Shown in pieces: positions 1 through 11,235 of a stretch of DNA of 64,000 bases. The translations under genes and the position numbers were made by a program. Source of the stretch: Mytilinidion resinicola. Taxonomy: Eukaryota; Ascomycota; Dothideomycetes; Mytilinidiales; Mytilinidiaceae. Position 1 is the stretch's first letter. Each line of letters starts with the position of its first letter. Below the pieces are notes generated by a model. That model did not search any database, was not told where the DNA came from, and worked only from the letters and a program-made list of their open reading frames with translations. The stretch is taken from contig NW_022985468.1 of the NCBI RefSeq assembly GCF_010093595.1, forward strand, positions 254,615-318,614, given 5' to 3'.

Positions 1-661
1 TCCGACCGCGTGTTAGTCGGGGAAGCTGATCGCGTGCGTGAGTGATAGCCCTCGTAGCTCTCGCGTTTGCTGAAGGAATTGCCGTAGCGAAGGGTACCAA
101 ACTAACGAGATGGCTAATCAGGCTGACAGTACTGGCATCCCTGATAGTGGGCCGAGTCACAGCGTTGGTGTCCGTAGGGTCTAGTGCCCTGAGTGCCGTC
201 GTGGGATTCGTGACTGCGTCGTCGTTCATCACTTCGTCCTCGATCAGGATGGAGTTGGCAGGAGTGTCCTAGGACACATCAGAACGTCGGGGTACAGTAG
301 CCCTAGATGCTACGTCCCTCTTATCGGAGACTCGAGCTGCTTGGTGGGTTGTGCCTGCGATTTCCCCTGCTTCGCTTTCCTCAGATGCCTCGCTTTCGTC
401 GAGGGAGTGAACCCCACTAGTCGTAGCGTCGTTGATGCCCGTTTCTGCTATTGTGGGCACGGGCCCGGTCGATCTGGTGTGATATCGATGTTGTGCAGGG
501 CTTGTCAGGAGTCTCTCGTTATTGGACTTTGTAGGCTTTGGTGTTGGCATGGTACGGGCAGTTCCAGTTGCCTTTGTAGCTGGACTTGACGCAGTCGGGA
601 CTATCGTTGAAGAGACGGTTGGAGTGGGACCCTTTCGTTTCGTGGTTTTCTTTGGTGGCAT
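1..661 (-). pseudogene. Low-complexity Ser/Thr/Pro/Lys-rich ORF interrupted by TAG; possible retroelement gag-like N-terminus
   Basis: An ATG at 661 (minus strand) opens a 130-codon frame beginning MPPKKTTKRKG, basic and Ser/Thr/Pro-rich, then acidic (SEASEESEAGE). It stops at a TAG at 269-271. The same frame is open again from there to the window edge and keeps the same character (ILIEDEVMNDDAV follows the stop), so the TAG looks like a nonsense mutation within a longer protein rather than the true end. No conserved domain is recognisable. The basic start and disordered composition are compatible with a gag-like retroelement protein, but nothing proves this and no LTR pair was identified. 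It could also be a disordered fungal nuclear protein. The gene is partial because the window begins inside it. Confidence 0.4.
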
Positions 662-1139
662 CTTGGTGCAACCAACCTGGGCAGTGCTTGAAGGACTTTG
701 CCACTTTGATGTGAGAGTGCACTTCGACGATTAGGAGGTGGTGGGGGTAAGTGTGGTTAGAAGGTGGGAGGGCCTCTGATAGGGTGGTGGGAGGTATGGG
801 ATTAGGAAAGGGAACCAGTTGCTATGTCCTCACTGGGAACTTATGGACAAGGAGTGGTGCTGGTAGAGGTGAACAGGGAGGCCGTAGATAGTGAATGATA
901 AGTGACACTTCGTACACCCATCACATGATCTATTTATTAGCTGAATGTAAACACTGTTGGATCGAAGTGTCTACTTGGTAAATCTCTGAGGATTCTATCT
1001 TAACAGTACTGTGTTTTGTTCTAGTGGTCTTCAGACAGTGTCTGAGCAAGATTTCGAAATCTGCGGCTCCGGTTCCAGCTCCAGACGCGTATATACAAGG
1101 CCTCTTTTAGTGGCCGTATTACATTCGTTCGTTCGTTCG
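662..1139. other. Intergenic, 5' flank of the broken ORF and 3' flank of the M20 gene
   Basis: No coding potential seen. It contains a short (CGTT)n-like run at about 1127-1140 next to the stop of the M20 peptidase gene. No convincing LTR boundary was found. Confidence 0.5.
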
Positions 1140-2497
1140 TCATAGTTTATGTTCCGACTTCTCGTCAAAGAAAGCAAGAGCAGCAACACAGAAAGCGTGA
1201 ATTCCGGTACGCATCGTAGGTTGTATCACCGGCGCAAATCTCGCCGTATGGTTGGCGGGAATATCATCAATTCTTCCCTCCTTCAGCCTCTGATCAAACA
1301 GCCCCTCCTCTATTCCTCCCCAATGCCAAAACGCACAAGGCCGACTCTGCGAAGTTGCGAGGACCGAGAAATCCTCCGCAATAGTAGTAGTTGGTATATT
1401 TGCATCAAAGTCGCCTTGAAAATGTTCGCTGAAGCTCTTCGCCAGCGTTTTCATCATCGACTCGTCATTCACTGTGTTTGGCAGATGCCGAGTCATCTTG
1501 AAAACGGGCGCGACCGTCGAACCACTTGCTTCGCATTCGGCTTTGACGATTCGCCGGATGGAGGCTAGAAGCTTCTCGCGCGTTTCCGGTCGCACGCTGC
1601 GTATGTCGATGCCAATTTCTGCCGAGTCTGCGATGATATTCTCTGTCTGACCCGCTTGCAAGCTCCCGACGGTCAGAACGGAAACATCGCTTGGATTGAT
1701 CTCTCTACTGATGATAGTCTGGAGGCGTACTACAACGTGAGCCGCCATGACAGCAGGGTCAATTGTCCGATGTGGCTGCATATGTCAGCTCTTGAATGAA
1801 ATAGATAATGTGTAGAATAGTATCCACCCACCTGTGACCCATGACCACCAACCCCAAACAGTGTAATTTTCATACTGTCCGCCCCTGCCATAATCGTGCC
1901 CATCTTCGATCCTACACTGCCCGCTCTCATTGCCATTACGTGCTGGCCGAGTACAAAGTCGGGCACGGGGATCTTGTGCTTATCATATAGGCCATCATCT
2001 ACCATCGCCTTCGCTCCGCTGCCACGCTCCTCCGCAGGCTGGAACAGCACAATTAACGTACCGCTCCACATTTGCTTCAGGTTGAGAAGCGTTTCAGCTG
2101 CAGCGAGGAGACATGTCATGTGCATGTCATGACCGCACGCGTGCATCACAGGCCGCATGACGCCCCCGACGTCGAGCATGGTGACTGTGCTGGAGTAGGG
2201 GAGGCCGGTTGCCTCTAGGATTGGGAGAGCGTCCATGTCGGCGCGTAGGAGGATGGTTTTCCCAGGGCCATTCTTTAGCACGCCGACAAGGCCATGACCG
2301 CCAATGTTGGTGGTGACTTCGAAATCCTGGAGACTTGATAGTTGGACTGCAATCGTTTTGGCAGTTTCAGCCTCAAGATTCGAGAGCTCGGGGTGCTCAT
2401 GGAAGTGCTTATAGAGCGCCTCATATTTCTCGAAGTCTACCGGTACGGCGAGAAGCAGGTCAATCAGAGAACTGGTGACTCGACCTTTTGAATCCAT
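1140..2497 (-). CDS. M20D-family metallopeptidase / amidohydrolase
   Basis: Two exons, 2497-1832 and 1775-1140, joined across a 56-bp GTGGGT...CAG intron (1776-1831), give 433 residues, the usual size for the M20D group (hippurate, IAA-amino-acid and N-acyl-amino-acid hydrolases). Metal ligands are visible: HACGHD (about 119-124), AEE (about 154-156), the HGSQ loop at the exon junction, AEDFS, and the C-terminal NHTARF. By family knowledge the protein hydrolyses an N-acyl or amide bond on an amino-acid substrate with a di-zinc centre. No signal peptide is obvious, so it is probably cytosolic. The start at 2497 is the first ATG and directly precedes the conserved region. The substrate cannot be told from sequence. 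Confidence 0.9.
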
Positions 2498-4914
2498 AAT
2501 TAAAAATCGTAATGGCGGTGTAGAGTACGCCTAGTGAAAGGATTTATTAAAACAAGGCAAATTTGGGGCTTTCTGTGAACTGAGATCTTTACCGAGTTCT
2601 ACGACTTAAGATCCTAGGTGGGTTTTCATAAGGTAGCTGGCAGTACGATACAATTCGAGGGTTGCGACTATGCACGTTATCCGCTCTCGGGCATATTAGC
2701 GGCCCGGCTGACTAATGCCCGAAATGTCTACCATACCCCCTTCAAATTATATAGAATTTCTCTCAATACACATAATAGCTTGTTCCACCTACATCTTGCT
2801 CGTTGGCCCGTTTCTGTATACTGCCGCTCACCGTTACCGGCAAACCCGTCGTTGAATACCCCTCAGTGGATAGCTTAAAACGCGTTAATGGGTCATTCTG
2901 CCAGCTAAACCTTTAGCATCGAACGATGGACTACCGAAATCCACTTGTCGGCATCTGCTTCTGGTTGCGACAAAAGCTCTCTCCTACTTGGCGGAAGTCA
3001 TCAATCTGACGCTCTTAGGCACGTGACTTTCGGAGGTTTTACGGTCACGTCTGGGACTACCCCCATAGTACGTATGTGCTCTGCTTCTCGAATCGAACGC
3101 GATGAAGAATTTGACTCAACAGTACTCTGGCTCGCAGACCGTATTCTGCGACTAGCGAACTTGAACAGATGTTTTGACTCATTGTGTAGATTGGTTTTGT
3201 GAATTCTAATGTGGTAAAGACACTACATTTATGGGTGCCATGGGTGGCTGACCTCTCTCCGCGGCTACAAACTCTCTATATACGAGTCGAAGAAGGAAGC
3301 TTTCCAGATTCATAGCAATACTTCTCTACCAACCATGGCGAAAGATCTCATCGAGAAGGCCTCCAATAGTAAAACCAACCATTTCAATGATGATTCTTCG
3401 CAGTGGGTCTACTTGTATACCATTATGCTCAAGTAGAAAGAACATCCAGCCCAAGATAGCGGGAGTGACGATCATGCTACGAGGGAGCCGACTTCGTGGC
3501 TTTAACTAAGAACAGGGATAATGTTACGTCGTCATTCACCGAACAAAAGAGCAAAAGGTCAAAACCAATATTTCGCAAAAGAGCTTGATCGAGAGTCGAA
3601 CATTGCCCCCATTCCCGGACTGCCTCCGCTGCTGGGACGGAGGACTATAATGGGGTTCTTTGGTATTGCGGCGGGTGAGGACAGGACCCACCTGCACCGC
3701 GCCCAGTAATGGGAGCAATGTTACAGCCTGGGGAATACAGCGGATGAGGACAGGACCCATCTGCACTGCGCCCAGGGACCCGAGAATGAAGGGCAATGAA
3801 AAATTAATCAAACTATATACCTTAAGCAATGCTAAGCAGTGTTGTGATGTTACATCCACTATCTCGGCCTTTTAACCACGTGCACCATAATTCAGTCCCT
3901 TTGCCACTCTTATAGCGAAAGTCCACTGCCTGGAAAATGCCTTCGATCGACAAGAAACAGTCCGTATGCTTTACACGTGATGTAATGATCCTTAATATGT
4001 CGACGGGTAGAGTTGGGAGCCACGGTGTAATCAATCTAGAAGATACGGCGCACATATAGACGCCGCCTTCAATACTAATCATTTTTGTATTGGTATTAAG
4101 ATGGCGTTGGAGTAATTCTTATGAATCTGGTCCTTTAAGAGACATTTTGAACATATTGATCAGGCGTACCGGATCGCAATGTATCTCCAATACATTCTAA
4201 AAGTGGATGGAACGTAGAAAATTAGAGAAGTTGTCCAATACACTGCATAGATGCTACCGCGACGTAGTACTAGAGGGCCTAACAACATTCTTATATTTAT
4301 GTAGTTTGATGCTGGGGTTTCTGCATTGCTTTGGTGGTTGAGAAGGCAATCTTCGTTCGAAGTCGTTCGAAGGAGAGAAACATCGACATGCGATTCAAGC
4401 TCCATTGTATTATATTATGTACGAGGGCTGCAAACTTGTTTTTAGATTCGGAGTCGAAAGTACTCGACATTCTTGACTGAAAAGATACTTTTGACCTCTC
4501 GCTACTTTAAATTGGTTGTGTGGCTTGGTCAGTATGGCTTTCTTGTTGGAACCCACAAGCCGCAACCATGGATGAAAAGACTGACCCAGACTTCAGCTTG
4601 TGGGCCAGCCAGTCTAATTCCATGCATTTTTCTCACCCTCCATTTTGTTTCCGCCACCTGTCATTTTAAACACACTTCAACTACACTTGCCAATTCCCCG
4701 AGGGAGAACTACGAGCACATTGTCGCAACCTTCGTAGTCCTAACTCGTTGAAGTTATACACTACCATCCTTACCGAGATACTGCCCGTTTAAGCTTTCTC
4801 ACACATTACCGCAATTCATACACCTACTACCTCGACCGCTATTGAAGTGGCCACTCGAACATACACTTCAGCACTTCAAGGCTTTCCAGAGCACTCCGAG
4901 CTAGCGCTAGCACC
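2498..4914. other. 2.4-kb intergenic region
   Basis: No convincing gene. Short ORFs here lack conserved features. A small direct repeat with a period of about 69 bp lies at about 3610-3780 and is listed separately. The stretch just before 4915 is CT-rich and leads into the F-box-like gene with a good CACCATGG context. Confidence 0.5.
3610..3780. repeat. Short direct repeat, period about 69 bp, about 2.5 copies
   Basis: The block beginning TGAGGACAGGACCCA at 3676 recurs at 3745 with two substitutions in 30 bases (cctgcaccgcgcccag versus tctgcactgcgcccag). A more degenerate partial copy lies just upstream. On the minus strand the copies read as LGAVQVGPVLTR-like repeats, but no gene is evident. 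Confidence 0.6.
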
Positions 4915-5973
4915 ATGGATGCGCACCTAACACAAAAACTCGCCGCTCTTCACAATGCAACCGAGAGCCACCTTCTCCAACTACCCAATGAAGTTCTTTG
5001 TATGATCGGCAGCCACCTTTCGCCGGTATCTTCGCTCGCAGTCGGACAGACATCCAAGAAGCTACGATATGCTATTCCTTTTGTTTTCTTCCCCTTGAAC
5101 GAATTCGACCCAGAGACCTCGAGATTGGAGAAAAGGAACCTTTCGTCAGTACCGGGTAGCCCGGAATCTCTATCTTCGCGTCGTATCTGGTGTAGTGCGT
5201 GCGGAAGTCGACACTCAGCCAATGTGTTCTCGCCACAGCAACGAGCATCTGACCCACTTAAGCGTCGCTGTCTTGGGATGGAGAAGGAGTTCTACGCGTG
5301 TGCACACTTGAGCTTTACACACGCTGAGCTAGACGCAGCCATCCCTCGCGGATATAATGGCCTATTCTGTCTACATACCGATCACGTCGTCCCGCATTGG
5401 CCGAAACAGTGCTATCCAGAAGTCGAACGGTACATCAGAATGGGTCATCCTGATAACTTTGAAGTAGAGAGATACTGTCACCGCTGGTGGCTTCCAATCA
5501 TGCAGCATCCTCTCTCTACTACCGTCCCTGAGTTCATACCAAGACTCAAAGCAGCCTTGAGTACACTGGACGTGCCGCTATGCTCGCATTCACGTCTTAG
5601 CGACGATTATATCGTACAGCAGGTGCAGGCAATCCTAGAGAGGAATTGTTATGAGCACGACAGACCCTGGAACTCGCTTGCGGAGGCCTGGTCTACTTGT
5701 AGGCCGCCACATCCCTCCACGCATGGTATTAGTATGTCTAGTTGTCCGGGCTACTACAGTGGTTCCCACAGTTGCTGGAAGACAACAATTCCTGTCCGTT
5801 GCAAGGCCGTCAATTGCGGTTGCTATTTTCATATACATAGGACTTACTTTCCCACCACGAACCACAAAGATGTTTTTCTGGAGGTCAGACAGGATTTTAA
5901 AAGCTCGGCGCCAGCAGAGAGGGCATGGTTGGGACTCGTTTGCACCGAAGCTGAATGGTCTGGCATGGACTAA
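4915..5973 (+). CDS. F-box-like protein of unknown function (paralogue A)
   Basis: A single-exon 352-residue frame starts at an ATG in a CACCATGG context. Residues about 18-55 (LLQLPNEVLCMIGSHLSP...LAVGQTSKKLRYAI) resemble an F-box: hydrophobic LPNEVL, then a helical repeat with conserved Leu and Ser. The rest is Cys/His/Trp-rich (CSACGSRH, RWWLPIM, CKAVNCGCYF) and could bind metal, but I recognise no named domain. By family knowledge F-box proteins bind Skp1 and direct ubiquitination targets; that role is inferred here. A related but broken copy (B) lies on the minus strand at 34701-35914 and shares ALHNATxS, RCLGME and CKAxxCxC, which supports A as a real gene. B is about 50 residues longer at the C-terminus. 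Confidence 0.75.
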   Translation: MDAHLTQKLAALHNATESHLLQLPNEVLCMIGSHLSPVSSLAVGQTSKKLRYAIPFVFFPLNEFDPETSRLEKRNLSSVPGSPESLSSRRIWCSACGSRHSANVFSPQQRASDPLKRRCLGMEKEFYACAHLSFTHAELDAAIPRGYNGLFCLHTDHVVPHWPKQCYPEVERYIRMGHPDNFEVERYCHRWWLPIMQHPLSTTVPEFIPRLKAALSTLDVPLCSHSRLSDDYIVQQVQAILERNCYEHDRPWNSLAEAWSTCRPPHPSTHGISMSSCPGYYSGSHSCWKTTIPVRCKAVNCGCYFHIHRTYFPTTNHKDVFLEVRQDFKSSAPAERAWLGLVCTEAEWSGMD

Positions 5974-6486
5974 TATCGAAGACACTCATTTACACACAAA
6001 TTCTAGAGAGACATCATTAGTGCCACCCCTAGAAAACCTTCCGAATTGATCACTCGATACCTGACAACAATTTGCTTGACACTTGGCCTGCTGTGACCCG
6101 CCACAAATGCCCGTACACCATTCTGCCACCGCCTGTGGCGTCCCATGGTATTTACAGCCTCTCGATTTAGACGGAAGTCCCACGGTTTTAACAGCTAAAA
6201 ATCTCAAACAAACCTCCCTAAGCAGCGACAGAGAAGTGTACATAGATCAGAAGTGTAACCCGCAAAATATTGTCAAGAATTACAAGGGGTGGCAGAATAG
6301 TGTCCCAATATCTAGAACCATGTACTGTAAACTGCAATCGTAGCTCGTTACCGACGCCTCAATTTCTTCACTTCTATCGCGGCTTCATCAATTTAAAATA
6401 CCATGATCAACCTGCATCAAATCAATTTGATATCCATCAACCGACCTCCTGCTCTAATAACCACCTTCCACCGTTGACTACCCAGA
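5974..6486. other. Intergenic between convergent genes
   Basis: Nothing convincing. It holds the 3' flanks of the F-box-like gene A and of the small membrane-protein gene. Confidence 0.5.
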
Positions 6487-6885
6487 TCAGCGTCCCTCTT
6501 CCCTCCCACACCTTCTCTCGCACCCCTCTCGCAACCCCTGGCAAAAGGCATCCCACAGCCTATTGGAAGCATGTTCAACCTCCGCCAGCCATTCTCTATC
6601 ACTTCGATATAGAAGCACGCCATCACGATCTGTCAAGTGGAAGTAGAGCCAGAGAATCATTGCCGGAGTGAAGACCAGGAGGAAAGGTCTTCGCTGGATA
6701 AAGATAATGATGTATCTGAGGAGCCGGAAGGCGGCGCGGAAGAAGTTTCCCATGGCGTTGTAGCGGCCGAGGAAGTATGCAATCGTAAGGAATAGGATGC
6801 AGGTGGCGAGGTATTGGTGAGGTTCGGTGAAAGAGGATGTAGATGGCTCGGTAGACGTTGCTGTAGAGTTGGCGGAGGTCGGCAT
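6487..6885 (-). CDS. Small two-pass membrane protein, unknown
   Basis: Starting at the ATG at 6885 (context GTCACCATGCC) the frame gives 132 residues. The N-terminus is Ser/Thr-rich and disordered (residues 1-25). Two hydrophobic segments follow: YLATCILFLTIAYFLG (about 28-43) and FLLVFTPAMILWLYF (about 68-82), separated by a basic stretch. The C-terminus is charged (EGCERRCGREEGR). I do not recognise the family. The neighbour at 7636-8727 has the same arrangement of a disordered Ser/Thr-rich N-terminus followed by hydrophobic helices, but I see no clear sequence similarity. Confidence is limited by size. Confidence 0.5.
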   Translation of the reverse strand: MPTSANSTATSTEPSTSSFTEPHQYLATCILFLTIAYFLGRYNAMGNFFRAAFRLLRYIIIFIQRRPFLLVFTPAMILWLYFHLTDRDGVLLYRSDREWLAEVEHASNRLWDAFCQGLREGCERRCGREEGR

Positions 6886-7635
6886 GGTGACTAATTCGGA
6901 TTTCACTCCTTGTCGGAGAAGGGCTGGTTATGGTACTGACTTTTGGCTTCGTTGGCGGCCATTTGGTAGCTCAAAAATGTCCTATCTCGAAAGCAAGAAG
7001 GTCCTGGGTGTGTGTCTCGTTTCTTGAGTATGCCTTCCAGAACACGTTGAGTAGTTACTAGTGAAAATGTACAAAGTCAAGATGGAGCGAAAAATTGGGG
7101 TAGGCGAAGATGAGAAGTTGCGTTTATTTAATTAAGCAGATTCACATACTAGAAAGCGGTGGAAAAGGTGAGTTTGCGAATCTTAGTGTGTACTTCTTTT
7201 ACTCATTGCAATCAAACAAACTCACAGGCCACGTGTGCATCATATCAATGAATACTATTGAGGTTTGTCACAAACCCGTCTGAAAGAATGCTTTCATCTG
7301 GATAAGCAGAATGTTCCACATGCTCTAAACAGCCCGCTCATGGAACCCAGACTCAACACCAAGTCATCCTCGCTACCAGGCTCGAAAGTCGGAGAGGTCC
7401 CACGCACTCCGACAGTTCCCCCTAGAATGACGAAGGTCTCCATCAAATTTGCAGAGATGGAACTCCACTCACTACCAGAGCCACGCCTTCGGGTACTTGA
7501 CTAGTTGTCCAGGAATGCTTGGATATTGCTGTCAAAAAGTGAGAATCCCACAGACCAAGCACCATTCCATCGCCCGCTATAGGGCTTCTGTGACATCATA
7601 TGGCTCCCATCAGACATCACAACTCACACAATCGT
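6886..7635. other. Intergenic, 750 bp
   Basis: Open frames here (for example 7265-7504 on +) lack an ATG start and conserved features. No gene called. It includes an AT-rich stretch near 7100-7140. Confidence 0.5.
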
Positions 7636-8727
7636 CTAAGAGAACCAGCTCCACGAGCTCCCTTTCGCCGTATTCTTGTTAGGTTGCATTTTCGGAGAGA
7701 ATTGATCGTGGCCAGGGCTAAACACTTTGCAAGAACCGCTGTAGTAAGCGCAGCCAAGTTCCAGGAGGGAATCTCCTAAAACTCTCAGGACGCGTTGTGG
7801 GAATCGGAAACCAAGCATGTTCAGAAAAGTGAACCAGGGCCAGACGATGGCCCATGTCCCAACCCAGAGTATGAAGAGGAAAGCCAAGAAGCACAGAACC
7901 AGAGCGATTGGGACGAGGGGGTTCTGGGGAGCTTCGTAGAAAGCTTTGCAGAGTCCCTGGTAAAGAGAGGTTGTTAGGCTGGCAGGGCGGACGGTTGAGG
8001 GTAGAATGCCGTTGGTCATGACATTCGAGTTGGCAATGGGGACGGGGACTACGGCTCCGCTTAGAGCACCGCTCGGTGGAGCATTCAGGTTCGCAACGGC
8101 GACTGGGACTACGGCTCCGGATAGGGTACGGCTCGATTGGGTGTTCGCAATGGGACTGTTAAGGTGCTGCATTTCGGAGTTCGCGCGCTCTGCAATCTGG
8201 CGGACTCGCTTTGGGTCTGAGAAGATATCACAGTCAGTTAAATTGCCAGTGCTACTAAGAGTACAAGGTTTTACGATACCGGGACTAGGCCATGTAGTCT
8301 GGATAGCCCGACGTCTACTGTCGAAGCTAGACGGGCTTTCAGGATTGATCTCGCTCGAAGCCTCAGAGGACTCTAAGGCGGTAGCATGAGAACCCCCGGG
8401 TGCTGTGGAGGTGAAGGAAGAATCATTGGCCCGATCTCTAGCAGTATGTGCTGCTCCAAATCGGACGATGCGCTTGTCTTGGCTATCCACAGGCGTATGA
8501 AGACCTTCGGGGCTTGATGTGTCGGACGATCCGATGCCGGGCGACTGATTCTCGGCGGAAGGAGAGAAGATGGTCCCCTTGCGAAGGCGACCCGGACCAC
8601 GTCTCGTCGCAGGTGTGGGAGATTCCCCATCTACTGGAGACGGAGTGACTAGCAGCTTACGGGCCGACATTGTGGCAGGGCTGCTCGTGGCGGTCGAGCG
8701 AGCTTCTTTCTTGGTCATGTTTGGCAT
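7636..8727 (-). CDS. Disordered protein with C-terminal membrane helices, unknown
   Basis: A single-exon frame of 363 residues from the ATG at 8727. Residues 1-240 are Ser/Thr/Pro-rich and probably disordered, with a GRRxRK-like patch (RRGPGRLRKGT). An internal repeat is visible twice: LSGAVVPVAVANLN and LSGAVVPVPIANSN (about 205-245). A long hydrophobic stretch follows (LVPIALVLCFLAFLFILW, then WAIVWPWFTFLNMLGF), suggesting two membrane helices or a hairpin. The short polar tail has two Cys (CAYYSGSC). The layout could suit a nuclear-envelope or ER membrane protein with a long cytosolic tail, but that is inference. No family recognised. Confidence 0.6.
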   Translation of the reverse strand: MPNMTKKEARSTATSSPATMSARKLLVTPSPVDGESPTPATRRGPGRLRKGTIFSPSAENQSPGIGSSDTSSPEGLHTPVDSQDKRIVRFGAAHTARDRANDSSFTSTAPGGSHATALESSEASSEINPESPSSFDSRRRAIQTTWPSPGIVKPCTLSSTGNLTDCDIFSDPKRVRQIAERANSEMQHLNSPIANTQSSRTLSGAVVPVAVANLNAPPSGALSGAVVPVPIANSNVMTNGILPSTVRPASLTTSLYQGLCKAFYEAPQNPLVPIALVLCFLAFLFILWVGTWAIVWPWFTFLNMLGFRFPQRVLRVLGDSLLELGCAYYSGSCKVFSPGHDQFSPKMQPNKNTAKGSSWSWFS

Positions 8728-9726
8728 ACTCTCAGTGATCTGGGCAGATGATGGGGTGGATGTGTTAGGTAGGAGGTTCGGTAGCCTGGTGGTGAGGTTG
8801 CAGGTGTGTGATGTTGTTGATGGAGGGAACGTAGTTGAAAAAAATTAGAGCGGCTCAAATGCGCACCTAAACAGCCTGCCGACCCTTTTGATGGTGAATG
8901 ACTGCGTCGGGAGTTCCCACGGCATCTTCTTTTAAGACACCCCTGCTAGATTGATACAGTACCAAGACATACGTTTGGGCACCTCTTGCAACTGCCTGAG
9001 GTATCCCGATGAGCTTCAAAAACTCTAAATATGATGTAAAGGCCAACGTAGTGGAACTTAGACGACCTTTTGATGAAACTGATACCTGCTAGCTGGGGTA
9101 TCCCTTTACAGTAATGCCAAGCGAGCAAGAGCGAAGCCGGAGCAGCGATATATCCCTGTGCCCAAACTTGTGACCTAGTACTGTATCATTGAGTTAAACT
9201 GGTGGCGCTCCCAATGAATCAATCCATTTTACTTAGAGAAAATTGTATTGGGCATTTGAAGTCAGAACAAAGCGGAAGGACATCCATGTTGATGGTCTTC
9301 GTGAGCTTACAAACTTGCTACAATTTATGAAAAGCTTAAGCTCAAATGGCATGCCTAAGCGTAGCTCTAAGCAGACTAGAAGCGATTTGAAAGTGGGATC
9401 ACATAATTATTGAGCATATTCTACACACTTTGAAAGAACCACGAAACCAGTAGATACTGCTGTTCGGTGTCGCGTTAAAGCATGCTTACCAATGAGAAGC
9501 TTCTTCGTTCATTGTCGCCAATCGACAATGCTGATGAGGCGATGGTGGAAGAAAGGATAAAGGGAACAGGATTGAGGTTGAAAGAGGGTTTGAAGGGCAT
9601 TCCGAACAAACTCCGGCCCGAGCCTTCTCAACTCCACTTTTCCCCCAATCGTAGACCATAAACCATCATCGTTCCATCTACATACCTTTCGCAACTACTG
9701 ATACATCGTGAGCATAGAAGAAGCTA
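8728..9726. other. Intergenic, 1 kb, with one isolated copy of the dispersed ~130-bp repeat
   Basis: No gene seen. About 9055-9165 matches the repeat that is tandemly arrayed at 21.7-23.3 kb; see its own entry. Confidence 0.6.
9055..9165 (+). repeat. Dispersed copy of the ~130-bp tandem repeat family
   Basis: It shares in order: CCTTTTGA, CCTGCTAGCTGGG, a TCCCTTTACAG-type core, GAGCAAGAG and GATATATCC. These are the ordered blocks of the 21.7-23.3 kb array units. Confidence 0.6.
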
Positions 9727-11235
9727 CTACTTGAGGTAGGCCTCAACGACGCCATAGTTTGATCCTGTGGCCGTATACACCTTCTTTAGGTTGAACCCCG
9801 CGTCATCGAGGATCTTCGTCCAGTCGCCCTTGGTTCTCTCCCTTCCATTAAGAGTCATCATGGTCATATCATACCAAACAGCTTCTATGTCAGCTTTTTC
9901 TTCCGGGAGACACATCTCGGCAATCAGCAGCCTTGACTTTCCAGGCTCCATGGCGTCTGCGACGACCTTCAGAATACGGACACAATCCTCATCCGACCAG
10001 TCGTGCAGACAACGACGGATGTAGTATATGAGAGCTCCTGCCCATCGATAGCTTATTAGTAAGCTAATCACTAGAGGTCTCGCGTACGAACGTACCTTTC
10101 ACTGGCTGCGGCGTGAAGAAGTCGTACTTCATCTTCTCCACACCAAGCAAGGGTTCGCTGATATCATCAATGACAGCAGACCGATCTTGCAAGATAACTC
10201 GTCCTTTGATGGGTCCGCACAACTCTTTGATGCGGAAGGTGGTATGGCCTTTTCCTCCTCCAACGTCCACTACCAGCGGCGTATCGTCCTGGGTCTCGAA
10301 CTTGCCAAGCTCCGCCTCGAAGGGGAAGATAGCCACCGTCGGCATGGCTGCCTGAGTCTGTGACTGCATGGCAAAATTGAATGTCTGGGCCCGATCTGGA
10401 TACTGATCGATGTGCTCCCACATCGACTTCCCGCCCGTTTGGTGCGCGAACGTGTAGGGATTGTGGGTCTCCGACTCTGGGTTCTTCCAGCCATCCTCTT
10501 TCAGGAACTCACACATTCTCGCCATTGGAGGCCAATACTCGTCTAGCCTATAGTTACCAGTCAGCTTACCGAAGATCTGGGTTGTGGTGATGCAAAATCC
10601 CTCAAGTTGGCCACTCACATCAGCTTCACCAGCCCGCGTAATGCAGGAACGATGTACATCTGAGAGTAGGGCGTATGAGCGTAACTCTCCGGGCCAACTT
10701 CAGCAATTGGCCCCTTCACGGTAGCCATTCTCATGAGCCGGACTACACAGATCGTCAATCTTTACCTAATCTGAAGAAAGCATCGTCATCGACTTACTGA
10801 GGAGTGGCTTGTCGACTCCTAGGCTACCTGCTAGGTCGGTTGCTGTGATGCTCGAACCGTCCAGAGGAAGCTTATCGAAGACATCCATCTCGAGGAGTGT
10901 CCGGCAAGCGGCAGTATGCGACATCTAGTGTATCCATTTATCAGTACCCGGTCGGTTCATTGGTGAAATTATAATGACTCGGCAGCTTGTGGATTTATTA
11001 CGTTCTCGAAATGCTCGAAGAGCGTATCAACGGGCCCTCGAATAGCTGCCAATAGCTTCCAAGTATCCATGACCAGAGCATTTCGTGCCTCAGAAACCTC
11101 GCCGACCTCCTCGATTCCATCTTTGCCCGTGTTCTTCGTTGAGATACCCCTGTACGAATCTGCGAGGGAGCTAACCCCCTCCAACGCTGTTTGGATGGCC
11201 GCATTCTGCGCGGCGACGGCTTCGGCAGTGTTCAT
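9727..11235 (-). CDS. SAM-dependent O-methyltransferase (COMT-like, fungal secondary-metabolism type)
   Basis: Five exons, 11235-11002, 10924-10798, 10742-10619, 10547-10096 and 10037-9727, join in frame to give 415 residues. Motif I for SAM binding is VVDVGGGKGHTTFRI (about 254-268). The catalytic region RRCLHDWSDED carries the general-base His (about 324). An N-terminal dimerisation region precedes (ACRTLLEMDVFDKLP). By family knowledge it transfers a methyl group from SAM to a phenolic hydroxyl, often on polyketides. No polyketide synthase or other biosynthetic partner is visible within 10 kb, so this may be a stand-alone enzyme. Introns are 55-77 bp. The first donor was set at GTAATA (AAC|GTAATA) because that is the only choice that keeps the frame into MSHTAACRTLLEMD. 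The gene ends with TAG. Confidence 0.92.

Noticed and set aside
3570..3620. tRNA-like T-arm motif (TTCGACT on the minus strand)
   Set aside because: The flanking five-base stem does not pair, and no other tRNA arms were found.
7265..7504. 79-codon frame on plus strand
   Set aside because: Opens with TTG, not ATG, and has no homology features.
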